DNA of 64,000 nt, taken from assembly GCF_003583365.1 (NCBI RefSeq), contig NZ_QXED01000002.1, positions 930,001-994,000 on the forward strand. Reading direction: 5' to 3'. Below, piece after piece: positions 55,508 through 63,051 of the stretch; the stretch's first letter is position 1, and every line of letters begins with the position of its first letter. The notes under the pieces are model-generated. The model worked only from the letters and a program-made list of their open reading frames with translations, was not told the origin of the DNA and ran no database searches. Position numbers and translations under genes: made by a program. This DNA comes from Fibrisoma montanum (GTDB lineage Bacteria; Bacteroidota; Bacteroidia; Cytophagales; Spirosomataceae).

Positions 55508-56551
55508 ATGGCTAAACGCACTTATCAAATACTAAAACTGCATTTTCGATCACCGTTACACCTCTCAAAGGGTAAAACGGATGACTACGGCGAAAGTGAA
55601 GAAGTCCTGCATGCCGATACGCTCAAATCAGCACTGTACGTTTGCGCCCGGCAGGTCTTTGGCGCGGAGGCCATAGGTGATACTGACTCTTTCTTTCGGA
55701 AGTTTCGCATTTCATCCGCTTTCCCTTTTGTGGGCAATGAGCTGTTTTTTCCAAAACCGCAGGCCCGCATTCAGGGCTTTTCAACTGCTGAAGTTGCCGA
55801 AGAACGGCAGGCCAAAAAACATAAGAAACTGGCTTTTTTAGGGCAGTCGTATTTTGAAGACCTCATTAATGAGCGTCAGCGGGAGTTGCGAAAAAATGAC
55901 TTTACGACAGATGGTCGCTTTGTAAGCGATCATGCCGACGTTCGGGCACTGGGCGATATACCTGTATTTGCTACCGACGTGCAGCAGCGCGTAACCATTC
56001 CAGCCAACTACGAGGATGATCCGCTGCCGTACTACGTCGACCGGCTCTTTTTCAGTGATACAGCTGGCTTGTGGTTTGCCTACGAAAATGTAGAGGGTGA
56101 TGACGATACGTACACCAAAATGCTGGCCGCTCTGCGCTTTCTGGGTGATAGTGGTGTCGGCACCGACCGTAGCGTTGGAAACGGACAATTTGACGTAAGT
56201 GAAACAACGCTCACCCTGCGCGTGCCGGACGAGCCAACCCATGAACTGCTGCTTTCGCTCTACTGTCCGGAACAGACTGAACTCGACGCCGGACTCTTAC
56301 AGGACAGTGCCTACGGCCTGATTAAGCGCGGAGGTTACCTGGCTAGTCCCGACCGACCCGAACACCTGACTTATCGTAAAAAATCAATTTACATGTTTAC
56401 GGAAGGATCTGTTTTTCCGCACCGTGCTGACAAACCCTTACGCGGAAAGATTGCTGACCTAAAACCCGATGCGCCCGAGGTGACCCAGCATGTCTGGCGC
56501 GATGGACTGGCCCTTACGATTCCAATTACTCTTTTCCCCGCCGACGCATGA
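55508..56551 (+). CDS. csm4: Csm4, crRNA 5'-tag binding subunit
   Basis: A 347-residue Cas5-type RAMP protein that holds the 5' tag of the crRNA and contacts Cas10. The opening TYQILKLHFRSPLHLSKGK with the DTLKSALYVCARQVFG segment fits Csm4, and the glycine motif lies in LGDSGVGTDRSVGNGQFDV. It starts 3 bases after csm3 and overlaps csm5 by 4 bases (ATGA). Confidence 0.93.
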   Translation: MAKRTYQILKLHFRSPLHLSKGKTDDYGESEEVLHADTLKSALYVCARQVFGAEAIGDTDSFFRKFRISSAFPFVGNELFFPKPQARIQGFSTAEVAEERQAKKHKKLAFLGQSYFEDLINERQRELRKNDFTTDGRFVSDHADVRALGDIPVFATDVQQRVTIPANYEDDPLPYYVDRLFFSDTAGLWFAYENVEGDDDTYTKMLAALRFLGDSGVGTDRSVGNGQFDVSETTLTLRVPDEPTHELLLSLYCPEQTELDAGLLQDSAYGLIKRGGYLASPDRPEHLTYRKKSIYMFTEGSVFPHRADKPLRGKIADLKPDAPEVTQHVWRDGLALTIPITLFPADA

Positions 56552-58131
56552 ATACGCAACACGTACTGATTGAAACGCTGACTCCATTGCATATCGGCTC
56601 CGGTAGATTGTTGCAGGGTAATACGGAGTATCTGTACTTCGCAAATCATAGCACCGTAAGTGTGGTCGATGAGCGTAAAGTGTTATCAATTATCGGGGAA
56701 GAAAACCTGGACAAATGGATTGACATTATTGGCCGGGGCGACGACTTGTTGGACTATCTGGTGAAGCGGAAACCGAACATAACTCCAGCTGATACCAGTA
56801 AGCGAATCGTGCGTGTGGAAGGGAAGCGGTCGCCGGGTGGTAACCAAACTATTCGGGAGCAAATTTTCTCCGGTAATGGCCAGCCCATGTTACCTGGTTC
56901 ATCCCTCAAAGGCGCAATTCGCACAGCAATCTTTAACGCACTGGTTCGTCAAAATCCGGGGGCTGCTCAGCGGATCAATGACTTTAAAGAGATTAAAGAG
57001 TTTCAAGACTTTAAATCTGGGCAGAGCAAACGCACGGTAAAGTATAGAGGAGGTACACTTGAAAAGAAGTATACAGGGCCAGACCCCAATCACGATGTCT
57101 TTCGGCTGCTCCGTATCGGGGATGCGCATTTTAATGAGACCGTCTGTCTGTTATCAGAAACCCTGAATGAGAAGGGCGATGGGACTTTTGAGATGAAGAA
57201 CGATCCTCATGATAAAGTTGAGCAATTCATCGAATGTATTCCGGCAGGAGCCGAAACTTTGTTTCGGGTACAGATACCGAGTGAGTTGAAGGCACGTTTG
57301 AACGAGATAAAATACCGCGATACAGCAAGTAAAATCCCACATCGGGAGCGCATGGAATGGACCAATATTCTGGCTGATATTAATATAAATACGAAACGTT
57401 TAATTCAAAACGAATTAAACAGGTATCAGTCACAACACCTCCCCGACGGAGCTCTTGAGTACCTTGACTCGTTAAAAGGAATGATGACTGGCTTGCATAA
57501 TAATCAGTGTGTCATCCGGGTTGGTTTTGGTACAGGTTACCTGAATATGACCGGTGGCTGGGCGGAACAGTTGTGGCGAGATGTGGCGAATATCGACTTT
57601 AAAAAGGAAATGGCTGATTTGGCCGAGGGGGTACGCCGGAACGCACGGTATAATTCGTTTGCTTTACCCAAATCTCGTAAAATGGCATTGGGGGGCATAC
57701 CACTGGGCTTCCTCAAACTAACCGTTTTTTCTGAAAGTGAGTTTGCAGCCTGGCAAGCACAAGCCGCGGAACGGGAAGCTGCCAAATTGAGACAAGCTGA
57801 AGCAAAACGCATTGCTGATGCCGAAAAGGCCCGCCTTGCCGCTGAAGCTGAAGCGAAACGGCTGGAAGAAGAGCGGATAAAGGCAGAAGAAGCCAAAAAG
57901 CCAAAACTGTTTGAAGGCACGTTGAAACAGGGGCAGGAACTGGATGCAGAAATTGCAAAATCAGGTAAGCCTAATAAAGTGAAAGTTTACGCTGCTGGTT
58001 ACGAAAGCAAAGAGTTCGACCTAATTGGTTATGCATCACCGGAGCCGGTTGGCAAAGTGGTCATTGTTAAAGTAGATCAACTGGATAAGAAGAAGAATCT
58101 GACACAGATTCGTTATTCAAGATTTAAATAG
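56548..58131 (+). CDS. csm5: Csm5 with C-terminal coiled coil and extra beta-rich domain
   Basis: Caps the 3' end of the crRNA filament. The RAMP core, residues 1 to about 390, has LIETLTPLHIGSGRLLQGN, PMLPGSSLKGAIRTAIFN and VIRVGFGTGYLNMTGGW. It is then extended by a coiled coil of Ala, Glu, Arg and Lys (about residues 399-450, AERE, AKRIADAEKARLAAEAEAKR) and a beta-rich domain (451-527, FEGTLKQGQELDAEIAKSGK and on) that resembles a small OB/S1-like barrel. At 527 residues it is well above the usual 350-400 of Csm5. Last gene of the core operon; a 59-base gap follows. Confidence 0.88.
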   Translation: MNTQHVLIETLTPLHIGSGRLLQGNTEYLYFANHSTVSVVDERKVLSIIGEENLDKWIDIIGRGDDLLDYLVKRKPNITPADTSKRIVRVEGKRSPGGNQTIREQIFSGNGQPMLPGSSLKGAIRTAIFNALVRQNPGAAQRINDFKEIKEFQDFKSGQSKRTVKYRGGTLEKKYTGPDPNHDVFRLLRIGDAHFNETVCLLSETLNEKGDGTFEMKNDPHDKVEQFIECIPAGAETLFRVQIPSELKARLNEIKYRDTASKIPHRERMEWTNILADININTKRLIQNELNRYQSQHLPDGALEYLDSLKGMMTGLHNNQCVIRVGFGTGYLNMTGGWAEQLWRDVANIDFKKEMADLAEGVRRNARYNSFALPKSRKMALGGIPLGFLKLTVFSESEFAAWQAQAAEREAAKLRQAEAKRIADAEKARLAAEAEAKRLEEERIKAEEAKKPKLFEGTLKQGQELDAEIAKSGKPNKVKVYAAGYESKEFDLIGYASPEPVGKVVIVKVDQLDKKKNLTQIRYSRFK

Positions 58132-58190
58132 TTTCTATGACATTCAGGAATTCAATTTCTTAACTTTCATAGAGTAAGAAACTCACAGCC

Positions 58191-58436
58191 ATGCAACTCG
58201 AACTTGACGATGCCATTATCCAGAGCACGGGTTTAACGGCCGATGAACTCCGGCTCGAACTGGCGCTACGCCTGTACCAGGAAGAAAAGATTTCAATGGG
58301 TCAGGGGGGGCGTTTGTCCGGGCTGGGGGCCATTCGGTTTCAGCAGGAATTGGGCAAACGGAACATTCCGGTCAATTTTTCGGAGGGTGACCTGCTGCAT
58401 GACGTCGAAACGCTTCGTAAAGCCGGGCGTCTATGA
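58191..58436 (+). CDS. UPF0175 family antitoxin
   Basis: An 81-residue ribbon-helix-helix-like protein of the UPF0175 family (QSTGLTADELRLELALRLYQ, LSGLGAIRFQQELGKRNIPV). Family members pair with DUF3368 PIN-like toxins, and exactly such a gene follows with a 4-base overlap (ATGA). A near copy lies at 59027-59263. Location immediately behind csm5 suggests that it is carried with the CRISPR locus. Confidence 0.88.
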   Translation: MQLELDDAIIQSTGLTADELRLELALRLYQEEKISMGQGGRLSGLGAIRFQQELGKRNIPVNFSEGDLLHDVETLRKAGRL

Positions 58437-58912
58437 TTGTTGTCAGCGACACAACCATTATCAGTAATCTTTATCAGGTAGATCTACTACCGCTACTAAC
58501 CAGTTTGTACGGGGAGGTTATCATTCCTCAGGCCGTGGCAGATGAGTTACATCGTCTGGGGCCCAACCTGGTACATGCCTTTGGCTGGTTGACGGTAAGA
58601 CAGGTTTCAACAACTGAACAGCTGACACAGCTACTCCGCGAACTGGATATCGGCGAATCCGAAGCCCTGGTGCTGGCGCAGGAGTTACAGGCCGACTGGC
58701 TGCTGATCGATGAACGCAAAGGCCGCTATTACGCTGAACTGTTACACCTTGCCTACATTGGTACGCTGGGCGTATTGCTGGAAGCAAAAAAGGCAGGGCT
58801 GATACCTGCAGTAAGACCAGTACTTGACGAGCTGCAACACAAAGCCGGAGCGTGGTATCATACGTCGCTCATTCGGGAAGTACTACGACAGGCGAACGAG
58901 TCCGACTCATGA
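58433..58912 (+). CDS. DUF3368 PIN-domain toxin
   Basis: A 159-residue PIN-domain nuclease (DUF3368). Asp6 in MIVVSDTTIISNLYQ, Glu in QAVADELHRL, LDIGESEALVLAQEL and the LLIDERKGRYYAEL segment form the acidic site. It would cleave RNA when not bound by the UPF0175 antitoxin encoded upstream. The last bases overlap a small open frame at 58909. Confidence 0.87.
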   Translation: MIVVSDTTIISNLYQVDLLPLLTSLYGEVIIPQAVADELHRLGPNLVHAFGWLTVRQVSTTEQLTQLLRELDIGESEALVLAQELQADWLLIDERKGRYYAELLHLAYIGTLGVLLEAKKAGLIPAVRPVLDELQHKAGAWYHTSLIREVLRQANESDS

Positions 58913-59010
58913 ATGTCAGAATCCGCACATCAGTTGCCAGTCGTCAACGCTATGATAAGCCAAGTGAACTCAGAGAATTTTGTGAAGGACTCCTTATTCA
59001 AAATGATTAA
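58909..59010 (+). CDS. Possible 33-residue small protein
   Basis: An ATG that overlaps the toxin stop (ATGA) opens a 33-codon frame (MNVRIRTSVASRQRYDKPSE in part) ending 16 bases before the second antitoxin gene. The overlap is the same type of coupling used by the neighbouring genes, which is the only support. It may be a leftover of a larger gene. Confidence 0.3.
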   Translation: MNVRIRTSVASRQRYDKPSELREFCEGLLIQND

Positions 59011-59026
59011 ATGAAAACTACTTGTT

Positions 59027-59263
59027 ATGCAGCTTGACCTCGACGAAGCCGTTATTCAGAGCACCGGTTTGACCGCCAATGAACTTCGGCTCGAACTGGC
59101 TGTGCAGCTTTATGCAAGTAGTAAGCTGACAAAAGCTCAGGCTCGTCGACTTACTGACCTTGACCGGCTTGCCTTTACCAGTGAGCTTACCCGGCGCGGT
59201 TTGGGTGAGGAGTACACTGAGAAAATGTTTACAGAGGATTTGAAAGCCCTGGGTATACGGTGA
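59027..59263 (+). CDS. UPF0175 family antitoxin, second copy
   Basis: A 78-residue homolog of the protein at 58191-58436; the first 25 residues are nearly the same (MQLDLDEAVIQSTGLTANEL against MQLELDDAIIQSTGLTADEL), the rest diverged. Its usual partner toxin is missing: the frame that begins in the same overlapping way (GTGA) is only 47 codons long. It may now act as a spare antitoxin for the intact toxin or be a relic of a duplicated module. Confidence 0.83.
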   Translation: MQLDLDEAVIQSTGLTANELRLELAVQLYASSKLTKAQARRLTDLDRLAFTSELTRRGLGEEYTEKMFTEDLKALGIR

Positions 59264-59403
59264 TTGCTGTGAATGATAGGTCTCCGCTATTTTCAAGGAA
59301 ATTGCCATTATTCAGGTGCTATAGCCAACCCGAAGAAGCTATAATTTGTGTACGTGGGCGACACACCCCAGCGTCGGACGGGTGTGGATGTATTGACGGT
59401 TAG
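59260..59403 (+). pseudogene. Remnant of a second DUF3368 toxin
   Basis: Starts with GTG overlapping the TGA of the second UPF0175 gene, the same junction as in the intact pair. Its first residues VIAVND align with MIVVSD of the intact toxin, including the acidic residue at position 6, but similarity fades soon (RSPLFSRKLPLF) and the frame stops at codon 48 against 160. This looks like a toxin gene that lost its body. Confidence 0.5.
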
Positions 59404-59434
59404 TTAATTAGGGCAATTAAATTGAGAAAACGGG

Positions 59435-60814
59435 ATGGGAAAGAAAAAAATTATTCTTGCTAATATTGGAAACCGTAACCTGACGTACAAGGGTAAGACA
59501 CTAATACCAGACACTCGACCAACTGAGCCACCAAGTTCGTTTCGGGAACAGACCAAAGCCCTTCTTGATGAATACGATACTGTTCGGGAAGATTTGAATG
59601 AACAGATTCTGACCGTATTACTAAACGACATCGGTGTCGAACAAATTGACTATGTAGTATTGTTCGCCAGTGATAACCAGATCGCTGGGGACCGCAACGA
59701 TCAGGATACTATCCACGAAGCTGCAATTTTGAAACGGCTGCTGGCGGACCGTATGAACCTCGTAGCCGAGGTAGTCCCTTACACAGGAAATGTGACACAC
59801 AACGACGACTTGCTGCGCTTTTACCGAGATGCTTTACGACCCTACCAGCAAACTGAACATGATTTGGTGGTGTGCGACGCGGGTGGAACAGCCCAGCAGA
59901 AATCAGCGTTAAAAATTGGTGCTGAGTACCTGTTGCCACCTGACAGATATACTGTGCGGTACGTACTGCCGTCAGGTCGTGTTACACCTGTTGAACAGGT
60001 TGAATACCGTCGGATTATTGATGAGGAACAGGTTGCCGCATTGGTAGAACATGGGCAATATGCCGGTGCAATGGCTATCTATTCTGCCATAAATAGACGT
60101 GACGAGATTGTCGAACGACTAATTAGGTTTGCCGATTTGCGGGTAAAGTCGTTATGGGCTGATGCCCGGAAAGAACTCTCTGCCTCAGTAATGGCGCTAC
60201 TCCCTTTTCTTAAACAGTTTGGCAGTGGCAAACCTTCAGGCAACTATGCACAGTTTGCTCCGTTCTTCAAAGAACAAGCTTTCTTTTTACTATGTGAGCG
60301 TTTTGAAATTGCTCAAAACGCCTGGCGATTGCGCGATTATTCGGGGGCAGTTCTAAACTTTCAGATTTTTCAGGAAACGTTCCTAAATACATTTATTACT
60401 AGTTTTGGGGCATATGATTTGGTCGGAAACTACTATAATGCTTGTACGAAACTGATTGAAGATTTGACGAATGACCAATCGCCCATTGTCGGTCTGTTTG
60501 GAGGAAGTCTAAAACAAGGTGTGCCGCTTACTATTCGCTATGCGCAAAGTTTAGCCCATAATGCAGCAGCCATACAGAGGTTGTTCAACTGGTTTGAACA
60601 GTCGAACGCAGTGCTTAACGGCACACGTAAGGGCACGGATTCCTTACGAAATAACATAGCTCATAATGGTAAGGGAGTAGATGAAAAGTTGCTGTTGAGC
60701 GTTTTTCCGGCTTTCGACCAAATGCTTATTGATATTCAATATACGCTGGGTATACCCTCGGCAAGTTCTTTTGTGATCGTAGATAAATTGATTACCAACA
60801 GATTGCGGCAATAA
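59435..60814 (+). CDS. CARF-HEPN ribonuclease, Csm6-like
   Basis: A 459-residue protein that I do not match to a named subfamily. The N-terminal half looks like a CARF-type Rossmann sensor: strand ILANIGNRNLTYKG at the start, VVLFASDNQIAGDRNDQDT near residues 74-92 and the loop DLVVCDAGGTAQQKSAL at 143-159, where GGT is typical of Csm6/Csx1 ligand sites. The helical C-terminal half ends in a HEPN motif, RNNIAH at residues 405-410 (R-x4-H), followed by NGKGVDEKLL. It would be a ribonuclease switched on by the cyclic oligoadenylate from Cas10. Same strand as the csm operon, about 1.3 kb downstream. Confidence 0.75.
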   Translation: MGKKKIILANIGNRNLTYKGKTLIPDTRPTEPPSSFREQTKALLDEYDTVREDLNEQILTVLLNDIGVEQIDYVVLFASDNQIAGDRNDQDTIHEAAILKRLLADRMNLVAEVVPYTGNVTHNDDLLRFYRDALRPYQQTEHDLVVCDAGGTAQQKSALKIGAEYLLPPDRYTVRYVLPSGRVTPVEQVEYRRIIDEEQVAALVEHGQYAGAMAIYSAINRRDEIVERLIRFADLRVKSLWADARKELSASVMALLPFLKQFGSGKPSGNYAQFAPFFKEQAFFLLCERFEIAQNAWRLRDYSGAVLNFQIFQETFLNTFITSFGAYDLVGNYYNACTKLIEDLTNDQSPIVGLFGGSLKQGVPLTIRYAQSLAHNAAAIQRLFNWFEQSNAVLNGTRKGTDSLRNNIAHNGKGVDEKLLLSVFPAFDQMLIDIQYTLGIPSASSFVIVDKLITNRLRQ

Positions 60815-60834
60815 ACAGATCAGATCGACTTCAA

Positions 60835-62247
60835 ATGCCCCCCGCTCTCACCCCTTCCCAGCAACTTGTCTTTGACCAGATTCTTCAGTTTCTCCAATCC
60901 GATGCACACCGGGCGTTTGTGCTGAAAGGATATGCCGGTACGGGCAAAACCTTCCTGATGCAGCAACTGGCCAGCCACTTGTCTAAGCCGACGAGTGAAC
61001 AGCCGTTTCAGCTGCTGGCCACAACGGGCCGGGCGGCTGCCGTACTGCGGGGAAAAACCGGCTTTGAGTCGAAAACGGTGCATAGTGCTCTGTACACGTT
61101 CAGCAAGGTGGAGGGCGACTCGGAGGACATCGCCGATGAGGCCAATATCGATCAGTTTGGCCAGATGGCGCTCCGGTTCGACATCCGGGTGAAGGGCGAC
61201 GAGTCGGTTATTTACATCATCGACGAGGCTTCGATGCTCAGTAGTGAGGTGAGCGATAAACCGTCGTTTGCTCAGTTCGGGTCGGGGCGGTTGCTCATTG
61301 ATCTGCTGGAAGCAATTCCGAAAGGCAAGTTTATTTTCGTGGGCGACCCCTGCCAGTTGCCACCCGTAGGGCAGGATTTTAGCCCGGCGCTTACCAGCGA
61401 TTGGCTCGAACAGCAAGGCGTGGCGACGCAGGAGGCCGAATTGTCCGAAATTCTGCGGACCGACAAGGACAACGATATCCTGGTTGTGGCCGGACACGTT
61501 CGCCGAATGCTGGAGAACCGGGACGAAATCATCCCAAAATGGCCGAAGATACCGGCGCTCCGACGACACAACGTAACGGTTTGCCCGACTGAAGAGCAAC
61601 TCTTCGAGACGTATTGGCAGGGTGTACAACAAGGAACGAACAGCATTGCCATTGCCATGTCCAATGCCCAGTGTTACAAGATTAATGAACGGATCCGGGC
61701 GCTTAAATTCGGAGTGGACCACGCCCCGCTGCAGGTAGGTGATCGGCTGCTGGTGACGCAGAACAACTACATTGTGCCCCTGACGAATGGCGATTTTGTG
61801 AAAGTAACGGCCATCGGTGAACGCCGGCATCACTGTAATCTGATGTTTACCAGTATTCGGGTCAGAAACGAACTGACCGACACCGTGCATGAGGTTCTCT
61901 TTATTGAAGATTTGCTGCATCGACGGGCGACGAACATTACGCCCGAAAACCACCGCGAACTGATGATTGCCTACAGCCGGGAATGCCGGCAGAAAGGCAT
62001 CAAGCCCAACTCGCAGGCCTACAAAGACGGCATGATGAAGGACCCGTACCTTAATGCCCTTCGCGCTACGTTCGGCTACGCCGTAACCTGCCACAAAGCC
62101 CAGGGTGGCGAGTGGGATCATGTCTTTCTGTTTCTGCAAAAGAGCATGTACGGCATGTTACGGCCTGATCTGTTCCGGTGGTGGTATACGGCTATCACGC
62201 GGGCGCGGCAGCATGTTTGTCTGCATTACGACTGGTGGCTGGCGTAG
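60835..62247 (+). CDS. RecD/Dda-like ATP-dependent DNA helicase
   Basis: A 470-residue superfamily-1 helicase: Walker A in LKGYAGTGKTFLMQQLASHL, motif Ia LLATTGRAAAVL, Walker B in VIYIIDEASMLSS, GDPCQLPPVG, and near the end TCHKAQGGEWDHVFLFL and WWYTAITRARQHVCLHY (UvrD C-terminal 2). It unwinds DNA 5' to 3' in this family. Its G+C and codon use are like the chromosome and unlike the csm genes before it, so it may be a host gene at the border, although it sits between the cas operon and the array. 20 bases separate it from the CARF-HEPN gene. Confidence 0.85.
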   Translation: MPPALTPSQQLVFDQILQFLQSDAHRAFVLKGYAGTGKTFLMQQLASHLSKPTSEQPFQLLATTGRAAAVLRGKTGFESKTVHSALYTFSKVEGDSEDIADEANIDQFGQMALRFDIRVKGDESVIYIIDEASMLSSEVSDKPSFAQFGSGRLLIDLLEAIPKGKFIFVGDPCQLPPVGQDFSPALTSDWLEQQGVATQEAELSEILRTDKDNDILVVAGHVRRMLENRDEIIPKWPKIPALRRHNVTVCPTEEQLFETYWQGVQQGTNSIAIAMSNAQCYKINERIRALKFGVDHAPLQVGDRLLVTQNNYIVPLTNGDFVKVTAIGERRHHCNLMFTSIRVRNELTDTVHEVLFIEDLLHRRATNITPENHRELMIAYSRECRQKGIKPNSQAYKDGMMKDPYLNALRATFGYAVTCHKAQGGEWDHVFLFLQKSMYGMLRPDLFRWWYTAITRARQHVCLHYDWWLA

Positions 62248-62379
62248 CAAACAGGATTGCCCTGTTTCCAGCGGGCATACCCTGTCTGTTGGTATCATTT
62301 TACTCATCGAATTAGCCTACGTATAGGCATTACCGTGAGCAAACCGTCGTATGGCACCCTGCTGAACCTACGACGAACC

Positions 62380-62864
62380 TTCTTAATCCTTATTCTTCTG
62401 GAAGTGGTACTCTGACAATTGAACAAAGAACTGGCAGGACGTTACCTGACGACTGTCTTAATCCTTATTCTTCTGGAAGTGGTACTCTGACTGTACAAAA
62501 AATTGCCATAGCTTTATTCTTTGCTGGTCTTAATCCTTATTCTTCTGGAAGTGGTACTCTGACATTCTTATCGTCATGTCCGTTCTGGAATGCATCCTGG
62601 TGTCTTAATCCTTATTCTTCTGGAAGTGGTACTCTGACTCGACGACGAAGAAAAGCCTGTGAGTTTTAAAGGCTCAGAGTCTTAATCCTTATTCTTCTGG
62701 AAGTGGTACTCTGACAGTTTGATGATCTGCTCGAAATGAAAGAGCGGGTCATGTCTTAATCCTTATTCTTCTGGAAGTGGTACTCTGACAATTAACTTCA
62801 TTAAAACTAATGGTCAAATGACAGAACGTCTTAATCCTTATTCTTCTGGAAGTGGTGCTCTGAC
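62380..62864 (-). CRISPR. CRISPR array, 7 repeats and 6 spacers
   Basis: 37-base repeat that begins GTCTTAATCC and ends GTGGTACTCTGAC on the plus strand. Repeats lie at 62380-62416, 62455-62491, 62527-62563, 62602-62638, 62679-62715, 62753-62789 and 62828-62864. Spacers are 38, 35, 38, 40, 37 and 38 bases. The first repeat has T instead of G at its first base and the last has G for A (GTGGTGCTC). Read on the minus strand the repeat ends GGATTAAGAC, like the ATTGAAAC end that becomes the 8-base 5' tag of mature crRNAs, so the array is taken to be transcribed on the minus strand, towards the cas genes. Confidence 0.97.
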
Positions 62865-63051
62865 AGCTAATGTGGTGACATTACTGAAAGCCAATAAGTT
62901 AAAGAACGTAAAATAGGAAAAATTATATTGAATCACGGTAATTTTATGTCAAAAAAGTACATAAAGTTGGATTCATGAGCAATTTACAAAAGAGAACGGA
63001 TCCTCCGGTACGAAGCTACGATGAATGGGCAAATATGGCTTGCAACAAAGA
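62865..63051 (-). promoter_or_regulatory. Likely CRISPR leader
   Basis: 187 bases between the array and the WYL gene, clearly A/T rich (for example AAAATAGGAAAAATTATATT). A leader is expected at the upstream end of a minus-strand array, which is this side. The other flank (62248-62379) is less A/T rich. No promoter box is certain. Confidence 0.5.

Noticed and set aside
60820..62139. 439-codon frame antisense to the helicase
   Set aside because: The helicase motifs decide the strand.
62380..62864. Array read on the plus strand together with the cas genes
   Set aside because: The repeat would then end in CTCTGAC with no ATTGAAAC-like tag, and the A/T-rich leader-like flank would be on the wrong side.
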